From NCBI GenBank assembly GCA_001579985.1, contig LRSR01006245.1, positions 1 to 36,610 of the forward strand: a DNA stretch of 36,610 nt. Direction: 5' to 3'. The notes beneath the pieces are model-generated. The model saw only the letters and a program-made list of their open reading frames with translations, was not told where the DNA came from and searched no databases. The translations under genes were made by a program, and so were the position numbers. Below, piece by piece: positions 9,704 to 23,451 of the stretch. Every line of letters starts with the position of its first letter. The first letter of the stretch is position 1. The DNA is from Hypsibius dujardini (lineage: Eukaryota > Tardigrada > Eutardigrada > Parachela > Hypsibiidae).

Positions 9704-12700
9704 TCAGTTTTCGCGGATCAGCCAGTATGTCTTGAGTTGTCCCTTTCCCTTGACGGCGATCTCGCCCCGGTCTTCCGTGACGAAACTCTGGAAGCTGTCC
9801 AAAATGGCTTTGGTGGTGCCGCTGATCTGGATTTTCAAGGCTTCCCCCGTGGATTCCATCCGGGAAGCAACGTTAACCGTATCACCGAATCTGTCGAAAA
9901 AGACGCGTTTCCTGAATGAAATGAAAATAAATCTCCCAGCCAAGAAAAAAACCGCCGTTTCTTACAGACAATAGCGCGGCATCGTGAGACCGACAACGCC
10001 GGATACGCAAGGACCTACAGACGAAAAATAAAATGCTGATACGCCATAAAATAATTCTGTCTAGAAAAAAGGAGGGCAAAAAAACGACTAAAATTTGTCT
10101 AGGAAAAAAATCAAGGAATAAATTCTAGTTGACAAAAAAACTAAAGCACAAATTAAACTTAATTAAATAATCAAATTTCGTTGAATATTTTAACAAACTA
10201 AAGGTTTTCTGTTAAGATTTCGGTAACTTGAAATTTAGTTTAGCTTTAGTCGAAATTTGCTAACTAATTGTAGTTTCCCGTCTAAATTTTAAATGGCAGA
10301 TCTTTAAATTTTTTTTCTTCCGAAAATAAAAAAACTTTAACGGAAAAATATTTTAGCTGTTTTTTATTTTAGTATTTTTTTTTTATGTTTTTTATTTAGA
10401 TGTATCACTACTATGTCGGTCATTTTTTACACTGTTGCAGCGAGTTTTACCTGAGTGCATGCCTATGCGAAGTTTCAGCTGCTCGTCGGCGCGATGCCGA
10501 ATTTTGAACTTCTTCACCTCCGAGAGGAGTGTCAGCGCCATTCGCGCTATGTGGACGGCGTGGGCTAACCCGTTGCGAATGGGCAGGCCAGACACGCACT
10601 AGGAGAAGCAACAAAAGGATTACGAACTCTGCGCCATTCACGCTCAAGATTACGTCCAGACTTGCCGACAATAGTGAAAATTGCCAGCTCTTACCATGTA
10701 TGAATCCCCAATGGTCTCCACTTTGTAGACATCGTGCCGCGTGATAATGGTGTCGAAGCAGGTATACCTGAAGTGAGCAGCCAAGTGTCAGCTCACGTAT
10801 ATCCGAGCAGAAATAAATTTTGATTTTAAAAAGAGTCGTGAGAGAAATACTTACAGATCGTTGAGAAGGTCGACAATCTGCATGGGACTACTTTCCGATG
10901 AAATCGTTGTGAATCCGACAATATCACTACAAATAAGAAATTCATCACTTCAAATAAGGAATTCATCACTTGGCATTCATTATTAACAATTATTAACAAT
11001 TTAATATTTCTACTATTTTTTACTGATTTTTGTCATGACTTGCCTGAAATAAATCGTTACACTCTCGAAGCTCTCCGGGTGGACGGGCTCACCCTTCTTC
11101 AACTGTTCCGCCACAGTCCTATCCAATAAATGACATAACTCGAAACTTTCCTTCCTTGATTATGAAGGGGAAATTTGAAGGGCGTACCTGGGAAGTACTT
11201 GATTGAGGAGCTGATCACTTTTTCTTTTCTCCTCCAGAAACGCTTGTGTCTTCTCTTCCACTATAAAGCCAAAACAAGAATGACAACTCGATGGCGCACG
11301 ATGCAAAGCATCAGACTTACCAATACTCTCAAGATTCTGGGCGTAGCTTTCCATTCGGCTCAACAAGGCATCCATAATATTTGTTTGTTGTCCGTCGTTT
11401 CTATCAAAAAAACATCCATTACGTACAGGAATTCCTTAAAAACTGCCGCAAATAATAATTTATTCTGTTTTATATATATAATTAATAATTTCATCGAGTA
11501 TATGAAGAAGATCCATTGACGGTCTACGTACTTGGTGACCTCCCGCATGATCTGCCGGATCTCCGTGAATTTCGGCCGTTCCTGGCTGTTGTCGGCCCAG
11601 CATTTCCGCATGAGATGGACCAGTTCTCCCGTTCCCGTGACATCTTCCACTTTCGGACGGAACGGCGGATCGCGATCCTTAATTACTCGACGCACGATTT
11701 CTGCCAAAAAAGATTATCTTAATCTTGCAAATCGTCAAACAAAAAACGATGATAATAAAATGTATTATACAAAATAAGATCAAAGATAACAGAAATAAAA
11801 TGGAGTAAATCATGAACGTAAATGATCATATAAGAACCGAACGATTCGGTCACCGACCTTCAGCGGAGATATGGAACATGGAGAAGGGTTCCTCGCGCAG
11901 CAAAACTTCTTGCAGGATAATTCCGAAACTGTAAACATCTCCTTCCTGCGTCGGCGGAATGTGGAACTGCAACTCCTCCGGGGACTTCCACAGCAGATTC
12001 GTCCAGTAGACGTTGTCCGGCTTCAGCGGCGCCGTCGTGGCGTAGAACGTTGGGAGACCGTAATCGCCGATCTTCAGGACGAACCGGCTGTCGATCCAGC
12101 AGCAGCGTGAGGTGAGGCGACCGTGGATCTGGAAGGTTGATTGGTGGATGTAGACCATGGCTTTGATCATGTCATTGACGAGGGAGTTTTTGAAGAGATC
12201 GTCCAGTTTGATCGCGTTGTTCAGTAAAAGGTTCTACAAGAAGGAAGATGAGTCAAAACCAACACAAAAATTATTCACAACTTTTTTTAAATTAAAAACT
12301 ATTAAATTCTATTATTATGCTTATACGCAAAAGTGAGATTCTGAAGGTACTAACAAAAATAATATTCAAGCTGCGCTTTTGCGACACTTTTACAATACGA
12401 ACCACAATTTCAGTGTTCTATATAAATTCCTCTAAAATGACTGTTTTTTTTTATCGCACCAATTAAATATTTTATACAATTCCATACCTGTAGGTTCCCC
12501 TTGGAACACAGTTCCGTGATCACAGCCGTCCTCTCCGGTCCGAGAATCGCCCCGACGAATCGTAGCAAGTTCTCATGGTTCGCCGTGCGCACATCCCTCA
12601 CCTCCAGCAGGATCTGCTTGTTCAACTCAATCTTGTGTCGCTCACAGTTCCGCACGATGACGTTCGTCCCGCGGAAGGTCGCCGAGGCCGTTCGATGCGC

Positions 12701-15700
12701 GGTGACGTTGGAATGGGTCGAGACCTCGCGGTCGGCATGCAGGCCGAAATTCGTCCCTTCCGTGAAACTGATTTTGCTCTTTTCACTCTGCATCGTAATC
12801 CTCGATTCCGCTTGGGTGTTGTGGACGTACGTAATCTCCGGCCAGGAGGCCAGCCAGTCCATTGAAGAAAGGGCTGCTTCTTCCTTGATTTTTCGGTAGA
12901 CCAGTAAAATAGCCAAGCCCAGAAGGACCAGTAGACCGAATGCCACGCCGATGGTGATTTCGGTTATAGGTTGTTTCTTCTCCGCACACACGGGGTCATC
13001 GTTCAGGTATCCACAGAGCGGTCTGTTTAGTGGGGCGACTCTCGCTTTCGTTCCATTCGGGAATCTTGTGATGGGCCATGTAATGTTTGCCACGGCTTCG
13101 TATGCTTTTTTATAACCGTAGTAATCAGCAACAGGGACGAAGTCGCCGGTCTGGTAGTGCATGTGATATAGGGTATGATCGTCGGAACGGTCGCCATATT
13201 GATCGATGTATACGCGACCGCTTGCGCCTCCTGTAACAGGATAGGCTTTAGCGTGGTCTGTGTCTGTGTCTGCGTCTATGTTTGTGTCTGTGTCTGTGTC
13301 TGTGTCTGTGTCTGTGTCTGTGTCTGTGTCTATATCTGTGTCTGTGTTTGGGACTATATCTGTGCCGTGTCTGGCATTAATATATATTCGCGACAGTCAT
13401 TTCCGAGAACTTACCTTCAAAAGGTCTACCCCAAAAGCGTTGAGTGAGGGTCTCCACGGCCTGCCTGTTTATTTTGATGCCTTCGGTAACGGTCATGTTC
13501 ACATTCACAGCAAACATGATCACCGAGTCGTGAAAAGCTGCTGTATGGTAATTTATGTCGATCTTATCCCCGGGGTGGTGTAGTTGGGCTTGCTCCCGCA
13601 CTTCCCGCTGAAACTGCTGATACGTAGGCAGGGGGCGTTTGTCCATCAACGTCAGGATGAAAAGTGATGCGTAAGCGTGCTTCGCCGCGGCGTCGTCCGT
13701 ATCGTCTACGAATGAAAACGTGTTAAATGTTCCGAAGCAAATATTTGATCATGATTATCACATTCATTTTTGCCTATACTTCGGTGTAAACTCACTCTGT
13801 TTCCAGCCGTTCTTTCCCGTGCCAATAATGTCATCCTGGTAGAGGTCCAGCGTGAAAAAGGCATACTCGCCCTCGCAGTACTTCAACGCATTCGCTTGCA
13901 GCATGAATCTTCGCAGCAGCAGCGAATTCATAGACAGAACAAAAACTGAAAAGAAATACTTCGTAACTTTCATCATCTTTTTCAATAGTGAATGTCTATT
14001 CTGGCAATGACGTCAATATGCCTGGAATGCAATACAATGACCATCATCCCACTTCCGGGTCCGGGGAATGAGCAAAAGGGGCGGGGCAGGGGGTCTTTTT
14101 CAAACAATCGAACAAACAACCACCCACCTGATCACCCCCTGCTCCGCCCCCTGCTCCGCCCCTTTTGCCCATATCCCGGACCCTTCAGTGTACTCAACCA
14201 CCTGATCACCCTCTGCTCCGCCCCCTGCTCCGCCCCTTTTGCCCATACCCCGGACCCTTCAGTGAACTCAATCACCTGACCACCCCCTGCTCCGCCCCTT
14301 TTGCCCATACCCCGGACCCTTTAGTGTATTCAATCTTTCAGTTGATTGTATATACTTTTTTTGTAGTAAATTATTTTATATGTCTTTTTTAATTGCGTTA
14401 ATGTTTTAGTAAAGTAATCTGAAAGTGATCTTTGGAAACGGAAATTAAAAGGTTTCTTCAGTTGTAACGGGAAACCCGGTGGGCGCTGGGTTGAGGGTAT
14501 CATAATGTGCGATACTTGGATGAACCATCAAATTAAGTGACTCACTGCGGCTGTACACGGACGCTTCCTTGAGGTAATTGCGGATGACTTGGTCGCCGGC
14601 GGCGGTTTTGTTGATCGAACCCGTCTTGAAATGGATCTCGTAGGGCTCAATATTTTCGTCCGCCAAGATGTTGAGAAAGCCTGGCGAGGAGGACAGACAG
14701 TGGTGTCAAATTACGCGTATATTGTCAGTTTGAGGGTGTGGATGCGCCCTGACAAACAGTTGATCCCTGCTCTCATGCATCCCTCTATCCCACACACAAA
14801 GACGTGTGTGCTGAAATGAATGTTAATTTTTCGCCAATTGTTCAGCTGGACGATATCATGAGACAGTTCAGTCTGTACAATTGTGGCAAATAATTCCGAA
14901 TTACGGGCTAAAATATTGGATATTCTTGAAAGTATTGACATAAAGGAAACATCGCGATATCTGACCTCTCATTGAGGGGGCCGGGGGTGGTGGGCTTTTG
15001 TGTGCGTGTTATGGACACCAGTTAGTCGTAATTTCGTGCAATTGTTCAGGCAAGATGGCTCGAAATGCGGCAAATATTTTCAAGTTATAGACTGAAATCT
15101 TGCGTATTTTTAGACATTATTGATGTAAAATGAGACAAGTGTCCTGTTTCCCTTGCACGTTAACGGCTTTTGTATGTGCCCCCACCAGAGCAGGGACCAT
15201 CCCTATACTTACCCGTTATTACCAATTTGTTTTGCAATTCATCGCTTCTTCTGGTCATAAGATCGCTCAAGTGTTTGTCATAAGATCGCTCAAGTGTTTG
15301 TGGCAAATAATTGTCTAAGTTAAAGCGCTAGTGAAAGGGCGCGAACGAAAGATATCTGCATGATCTTCCTTACATGTATTGACCACGGTTGTTTTATGTG
15401 GCTCATGGATATCAGTTTTGTGTAATTTCTGCAATTGTTCGCCTCTCCTCTTGAAATTCACAGTCTGGCTCAATACATTCACACCGTGACAAATAATTCC
15501 AAATTAAAGAACTGAAATATACGCGATATCCTTGAAAGTATTGACTTGAATAAAAAATTTGGCCTTTCTTTGTCGACGAAAGTTTGTATGCGCACTAGAC
15601 ACGGGGGCCGTTGTTCGAGGGGTGTGCCCATGCAGCGTGTGCGCAGCGGGCCCGTGCAGGCTTTGCACAGCGGGCCCGTGCAGGGTTTGCGCAGTGTGCG

Positions 15701-18686
15701 CAGCGTGTGCGCAGCTTGGCCGTGCAGCGTGTGCGCAGCGGGCCCGTGCAGGGTGTGCGCAGTGTGCGCAGCGTTTGCGCAACGTGCCCGTGCAGGGTGT
15801 GCGCAGTGTGCGCAGGATGTGCGCAACGTGCCCATGCAGGTACGTGCGTGCATTACGTTACCAAGTAGAGGGATGGAGGGAGAGAGTATGATCGTCGTTC
15901 CGGGACGACTTCCGATTTTTTTGCCAAAGTGTCACTTAAAAATCGACCTCTCCTGTTAAGGTCCTCTCCTGTTAGGGTGGGCTTTTTGTGTTGTGTAGTG
16001 TAATTGCGCCGTCTTATCCGGCTATCCCTTCCAGCTGTGAGACATCTCACTCTTAGGCGGTAACAGAGTTGGTCGATTAATATTAAAAAAAATTGGATTC
16101 CACATCGTTTTCATCCTCCCCTCATATCAACCTTGTCTGTGCAATCTCATCTAACTTCTCCAGAATTGGTAACCTCCTACCATATGTACACTTAGAAATA
16201 TCAACAAAACATATGTTACATACGAATAGTATTTAAATTATACTTATATTTAGTATTAGAAAAATATATATATTTAGTATTTAACTTATACTTATATTTA
16301 GTATTAGAAATATATATATATTTAATATTTAAATTATACTTATATTTAGTATTAAAAAAAAATATATACTTAGTATTTAAATTATACATATATTTAGTAT
16401 TAGAAAAATATATATATTTAATATTTAAATTATACTTATATTCAGTATTAGAAATATATGTATATTTAATATTTAAATTATACTTATATTTAGTATTAGA
16501 GAAATATATATACTTAGCATTAGTGTTATACATGAATTTGGTATAAGTATAATACTATAAGTATAATGCATTAGTATTCTATACGGTAAATATATTAGCA
16601 TTGATATAATAGTCCATGTCTTAATATAATTATTGTATATATTGTCCTCACATGCGTAAATCAACAGAAATATATAAAAGACTGTAATTAAATGTGCAGA
16701 GTACATCGTCACGTTATCTTGAATTATTCAGACTGTCCCCTGATCACGGTCCCCTTTTGAGTACCTGTATACGCATGTGTTGTCTGTGTCTGTGTCCAGG
16801 TCTTCGACAATGTGTATAGCTGAAAACTGTCCCTTTACGCAAACAGAAATTAAAGTCTTTGTGTTTGCTCAAGGTGCCGGCGTCAGGTCCAATGGCTTCC
16901 ATTCTAGTTCTTCCTTTGTTGGCATCACACATTCACATCGTCGCAGAAAGTATTCGCACTGCACCTGTCTAACCCTGCGTGGTCCCAACGGGAGATCCCT
17001 TGGTCCATGTACACCGCGGCTGCCAGCAGCGTGATCGGTAATTCGGGATGACACACCTGAAGACTCCGATGGAATGTGTAATGAACAACCCTCGACAAAA
17101 ATTGTCGCTCCGACTTATGTAAAAGACCGTTCCGATCAAGAGACTGGGCGTTCGCGCGACTTTTTTCATTGTTTCGCTGTTTGCAGATGTTCAGCCATAA
17201 TGTTGGTGTCTATGCCAATGTCTATGTCTATGTCTATGTCTATGTCTATGCCAATGTCTATGTCTATGTCTATGTCTACTGTATGTCTATGTCTACGTCT
17301 ATGTCTATGTCTATGTCTATGTCTATGTCTATGTCTATGTCTATGTCTATGTCTATGTCTATGTCTATGTCTATGCTTATGCCTAGGTTTAGGTCTTGGT
17401 TCATGTCTATGTCTGTGTCTATGTCTTTGTCTACGTGCATGCCGGTCTTTGCACTGCAACCTGTCTAAATCTAATCCATTGTATTTTTTCAATTTTCTGG
17501 CAAAGACAAGCTCTCATCTCTACTACTCCTTGAAAATGACTGTTTAACGTTGAATTTCCAACATCGTGTAGGAGATTAGCACAGTTGCAGACATGACAAT
17601 GACCTAACGTCAAGTTAGGATTATGTGGACCTCACTGGAGAGAAACGCTTACCTCTCGTGGTCACATTCTTCGGAAAATCACAGCAGTCCCGTATCAATG
17701 CAATATCCTTCCACTGGTACAGTTTCATCATCTTCACGAATATTATCCACAGCGAATAGGTATTGTAGGAAAACCGAATGAGCCATGGATACATGAATGT
17801 GCTGCAAATATAAACGAAATTGATTGTCCAACAATAAAAGGTCATCCAACGCGCATACGATCGAAGCCCCACACACGCCCTAGGGTCAGGGGGGCCATAC
17901 ACGCCCTAGGGTCAGGGGGGCCATACACGCTTAGCGTCAGGGGGCCATACACGCCCTAGGGTCAGGGGGGCCATACACGCCTAGCGTCAGGGGGCCATAC
18001 ACGCCCTAGGATCAGGGGGCTATACACGCCCTAGGATCAGGGGGCCATACACGCCCTAGGATCAGGGGGATACACACGCCCTAGGTTCAGGAGGCACTCT
18101 CCCCTTTACGAAAGAGTATACACGTACGTGTCAATCAGCTCGCCCGCCCCGATCAGCAACGGCAAGGGGTAGTAGGTGGTCAGCTCGCAGACAATCACCA
18201 TGTCATCACTACATCCAGGTCCGATGATGACGTCCACTTTTTCGATGGACATCAAATCATTGGCATGTCCCAAGGCATTATACTGCTTACACTTATCATC
18301 ATACGCCACCTACCCAATACATATAGCAAATTAGCAATCACACAATTATCACAATAATAATAATAATAGTAATTATAATAGGAATAATAATTATCATAAT
18401 AATCACAATTATTATTAGCAACCTACTAGAAATACAAAAGTATCAACATATGATGTTAATAGAAGTGCAGTATAAGTACCCAAATAGGCTCAAAATGGAC
18501 GTTATGTTCCACCAAGGCCCGAGCAAAGGCCACCTCCAAGGCCGGCCGGACGTTCCGCATGTCGTACATCAGGGTGGAATTTTCCGTCAGCAGGATCCCG
18601 GCACGAACGATAATCGGACTTGAGGAGACAAGACCAACCTCCGCGGTGCAGATGAAAATAATTAAGGCGACCTTGACAGGGACCAT
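9704..18686 (-). CDS. Receptor guanylyl cyclase, natriuretic-peptide-receptor-like
   Basis: Seventeen exons on the minus strand: 18686-18480, 18309-18128, 17801-17653, 14680-14546, 13945-13796, 13705-13415, 13230-12488, 12233-11858, 11700-11532, 11400-11321, 11260-11188, 11118-11044, 10926-10855, 10767-10695, 10598-10451, 10014-9966, 9890-9704. Phases all agree: 1052 aa, as in NPR-A/B. Order: signal peptide (about 1-23), ANF-receptor ligand domain with [11 protein letters not shown], membrane helix about 462-482, kinase-homology domain, dimerisation coiled coil about 800-850, cyclase domain to the end. The kinase part is dead: VAVK is VIVR (Arg565), HRD is HGR (656-658), DFG is DYG. The cyclase keeps metal Asp878 and Asp922, guanine-selecting Glu918 and Cys990, and Asn997/Arg1001, so it should make cGMP at the plasma membrane. 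Ligand unknown. Intron 12 uses GCAAGT as donor. Confidence 0.94.
13257..13345 (+). repeat. TGTCTG hexamer repeat in cyclase intron 6
   Basis: TGTGTC/TGTCTG units on the plus strand, inside the intron 13231-13414. In the transcript it reads GACACA. Confidence 0.93.
14053..14330 (+). repeat. GC-rich minisatellite with one inverted copy, cyclase intron 4
   Basis: Three direct copies of a 60-72 bp unit built on CTGCTCCGCCCCTTTTGCCC and CCCGGACCCTTCAGTG lie at about 14125-14330. At 14053-14093 part of the same unit occurs reverse-complemented, so the first copy can fold against the others. Confidence 0.85.
14820..15560 (-). repeat. Three diverged intronic repeat copies
   Basis: Segments near 14830-14945, 15035-15130 and 15435-15550 share CAATTGTTC, a CAAATAATTCC-like block, CTGAAAT and CTTGAAAGTATTGA-like ends in the same order. 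They are old direct duplications inside cyclase intron 3. Confidence 0.6.
15610..15845 (+). repeat. GC-rich tandem repeat, cyclase intron 3
   Basis: Units combine GTGCGCAGCGGGCCCGTGCA with GTGTGCGCA variants. Long frames rich in CAQRARAG or AHTLHGP are repeat products. Confidence 0.9.
16210..16540. repeat. 48-bp AT-rich minisatellite, cyclase intron 3
   Basis: About six copies of a 48-bp unit with TAGTATTTAAATTATACTTA and an ATATATAT core. As 48 is 3 x 16, the minus strand shows a 16-residue repeat frame of Tyr/Asn/Lys, judged non-coding. Confidence 0.92.
17207..17435 (+). repeat. ATGTCT hexamer repeat, cyclase intron 3
   Basis: About 30 ATGTCT units with CCAATG and ACGTCT interruptions lie in the 3-kb intron 14681-17652. 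Confidence 0.95.
17870..18095 (+). repeat. 26-bp minisatellite in cyclase intron 2
   Basis: About eight copies of a unit containing CCATACACGCCCTAGGGTCA followed by a G run, with CTTAGCG, ATCAGG and length variants, fill most of intron 17802-18127. Confidence 0.92.
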
Positions 18687-21155
18687 CTTATGGCATAACT
18701 CTCAGAATAAATTAAGGGCAACACTATAATATGAAATTTTTTTTCAACCTTCGAGAGACAATCTCGATCGGACTGAAAACCAGCGCGAAAGAGGATACAA
18801 ATGCCCGATCTCAATCCCTATGGTACCCCGCTATGTTTGTGGGTGGTGTCGAGCGGGAGGGCTGTCTGAGACCCAGGTGACGAGGGTACGTGCAAAACAC
18901 TGGAGCACCTTGCATACATGGGTAAAAAAACTCCCCAGTCGTCAGGATGTACCGATCTAGCCCCGAGCGAGGGAGGGACCCTGTATCAAACGGTATACTC
19001 GTCTTAGTACTCTGTGTGGGTCTCTCGCCTTAATCTGTTTCCGTACTCCGTGTGTGTATATGTGTGTGTGTGTGTGTGTCTACCTCGCACACATGTTACA
19101 GTGCAGTTTCAGGGAGAGACAGACGCGCCAGTTCAAATTATAGGTGTTCAATTATTTAGATGCCTGCCTCGCAGTTTTTCGGGCTACGGAAGATGCCCTC
19201 ATCGTGTGGAGGGATTGATCCGGAGGTGGGTTAACAAGCCTGAAAACACCCCCCCCCCTCTGCCCAAGCGTAGACCACCGAGCTAGATAATTATCGGTGG
19301 AACTTCGATTGTTTTTAGCAGATACCCACACACACAGACATGCACTTGCCCTCCCTGTTTTTACACAAGCATTTTCGCAGAACGGAATAACAGTTTAGCC
19401 TGCTAGGCCTGAATGGGTGGTCAATTCGGGCGCGCGTTTTAGGTAATTAAAATTTTATTGAAATATTGGGAAGACGCGGAGAGAGGGTGTGGGAAGACGC
19501 GGAGAGAGGGTGTGGACTCTGTTGATATGATTAGGCTGCGTATCATAACCCTCTCGTCTCTAGTGTGAGGAGTACCCTTTTCATATTGCCGTACGGTGTT
19601 TGTACCATTTTACCCGTTCGTTCCTGTGAACTTGGCTCGGGATTCTCTGGTTTCTCGGGATTCTCTGGGAGAATTGATCGTTCTCATAAATCCGGGAAGG
19701 TGGGTGGGTGAGTCTTTAGCCGATCTATGATCGATGAGGCTATCCACGCACCGATTTCGTGTTACGGGCTTGATGTGTTGTTTGCCGCAGCGTGTGTCGC
19801 CTGATTAATGGACACGACCAACTTTTGGCGGGAATTCCCCCCACTGCACACTACCTGGCTATGCTTTTAGTTGATTTGTTTGGCGAAAAAGGAGCCAGCT
19901 CTTAGGTCATGGGCGAAGACGTCGTCGTAACGGGAGGTGTAGTCAACATCCGGATCGCCACGGTACGCACATGTACAGGCACCTCTCACGGCCGATCTTC
20001 GAGATCCGGTCTGTACGGCGAGCTTATTTACAAATCCACATTACTCGCGACTACTGTACTGCCACGATTTTGAGGGCGGGTTTTTTGCCCTACAAGTCAA
20101 TTACCGACCCGACCCCCCCCACCCCGATCCAACTTGTGTTGACTGGTTTCATTGCGCTTTTGGCGGGCCGAGATCGGCTGTTGATGAACGGAAGTGAATC
20201 CGTGACGTCACGTACAGTCTATCAGGGGTGGGCGGGGCTAAAACCCACCCTTAAAATCGTGGCAGTACAGTACGTTTCACCTTATCGGATTTGTTTAAAA
20301 TTCGCGCCGGAATCCGGATTGTTCAGCTTAGGACCCTGGGCGCCGCCCTCAGAGAGCCCTGAATGGTCAGTTTCGAGTGGTCAGTGTCCATCCCTTCCGA
20401 GTCGCTTCTCCCTCTATCCGGTCACTGAAGATCGCTTCTCACTCTTGGTGAATGTTAGTCGCTCTTTGTTCATTCTCATCACTCTTTGAGCTTCCCGAAA
20501 TTTGTTTTCCTCCCACCCGCCGAACTGTTTCCGTTTCACTTTTTTGAATAAATAAGGGAATCTTCGGATTGTGTCTGAATCCATCTCCTCTCGGCAAAAC
20601 AAAAGCACTTTCATGTTTCGGTTTTTTTTCGGAAGGCAAAATTAAGTGATAATATAAATTGCCAGATCGAAAATTCACCTAGCCTTCATGTGTGCACGAA
20701 TTTCGCCTAGCTTGAAGCGCAACACTTTTCCTGTGGTTCTAACGGAGCCGCGATAGGTGGCGCCAGTGTTGCCTGAGATGGTGGCGAAACTGCCGAAACC
20801 AGTTGAGTGTTGTACTAGTATTTTGTCTTGATTGCAACATTGTATTTTTTTGTCTAAAAACCAAAAATATTCCTCACATTACTCTTCGGATTTGATAACT
20901 ACGATACAAAGAAATAGAAAGTACGGAAGCTAGACCGGCCTTTATGTAATACGCATTGGTAGTACAGTACGTGAGTGTATACTGAAAGAGCGGAAAATTC
21001 CGCGAGTAAAATATGTTAAAATCCCGTCGTTCTAATACATACTTTACAGATGCGAAAGCAAAGGAAGGGTGATGCGGTCATAAGCGCTATAACTGAATTA
21101 AAATGGTAATAGGAAAAAAGTCGAATCCGCTGGAATACCACAGCCGTATTGCAGT
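18687..21155. other. Intergenic region upstream of the cyclase gene
   Basis: About 2.5 kb between the cyclase start and the stop of the minus-strand CAHS gene. It holds a short TG run at 19057-19078, a 24-bp direct duplication at 19465-19513 and a palindromic element at 20053-20272. No gene is recognised; the 172-codon frame at 19971-20489 runs through the palindromic element and is not credible. Confidence 0.55.
20053..20272. mobile_element. Inverted-repeat MITE-like element
   Basis: Arms of about 35 bp at 20053-20087 and 20239-20272 are reverse complements with three or four mismatches. Ends read TACTGTACTGCCACG, compatible with CTGTACTG... inside a TA duplication. Confidence 0.55.
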
Positions 21156-22327
<1,172 letters not shown>

Positions 22328-22455
22328 CTTGTTGAGGATTGTTTTCACTGATTTAGCAACGAAAGGTACTTCAAGGAAAGATTTTTGAGAACAGGAATTT
22401 ATTGGAAATTGTTTCGCAAAATGTTTGATGAAATGCTCCGCAGAATGGGAGCCGG

Positions 22456-22463
22456 TTTATATA
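22456..22463 (-). promoter_or_regulatory. Putative TATA box of CAHS copy 1
   Basis: TATATAAA on the minus strand, starting 136 bp before the start codon. Copy 2 has the aligned but altered TATTTAAA at a similar distance. Confidence 0.55.
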
Positions 22464-23451
22464 CCAAAAAACATTTTTGTTCAAACACCAAAGAAAAATT
22501 TCCGTCTTTTTCGCTGTTTTTTTTCGGCACCCCTTTGGTTCGTTGGGGTTTTTCCGTTCCTCAATACAACAGCGCAGAACCTCGCGGATAGTTAAGCAAT
22601 TAAGCGATAATTCTGCTCGCAGGTTGAATGGAAAAACATTCTGGCCGAGGGCGTTTCCGTTGGTGTTGCACAGAAGAACGCTTTCACATTTCCTCACACA
22701 CTGCAGTTTGACGCGATTTTTGTGAACAGAGTTATTACTGGCCGCCAGATGTTTTCTCATTTATACACTTGTATAAACAAGAAGTTCCAGCACGTTTGTC
22801 GGACATCGGGCACCCGATTTCCCTTTAGCAATTAAATGTCATCACGTCTTACCGAATTCAAATACTTGTTTTGCAAACTTTTTTGGCCATTCCTGAAAAC
22901 TGGAAAATGACACGTGACGTCATCATAGACTCCTTCTTCCGTTTGGGCACTCTTCTCGAAATTTTTATTAGACAAAGTCTTTCCGATCGACTTTGGTTTT
23001 GGGCTTTTCGGGTGCCCATTGAAAGTTTTAACGGAGCGCCCCCCCTCCCAGTAAATTAGTTCCGACAGGCCGAAACTCCTGAAGTGCTTCAATCAAGTAA
23101 TCAATCAATCAATCAATCAATCCGATTTTCACACAATTTGTAGCGAGAATATAGGCAATCAAGCACGTGCAGTCTTGTGGTCTCCTACTTCTGCAACCAA
23201 TCAGCTCCGGTCTCTTTTGACTGAGCTGATTGCTGGCGGAGGAGCAGGAGGTGCTGGCATAAGTGGTAAGAATGTGAAATATAAGAGAATGAATGGAATA
23301 AAACGTTCCATCTTGTGATGCTATGATTTATAAGTATTAATTATAGCATCTTCGGCATATTTTTATAAACGTAAATTACAATTTCCTCAGCAATAAAAAG
23401 TAACGATCAAGTCGCCGTTTTTGTACACACCGGAAGCCCTCAAATAACCAG

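Noticed and set aside
16744-17169. Minus-strand frames with splice-like AG sites inside cyclase intron 3
   Set aside because: Exon 3 (ends 17653) joins exon 4 (starts 14680) in perfect phase and restores the receptor sequence; adding these segments brings stops or foreign sequence.
19971-20489. 172-codon plus-strand frame
   Set aside because: Runs across a palindromic MITE-like element, has no recognisable domain or splice support.
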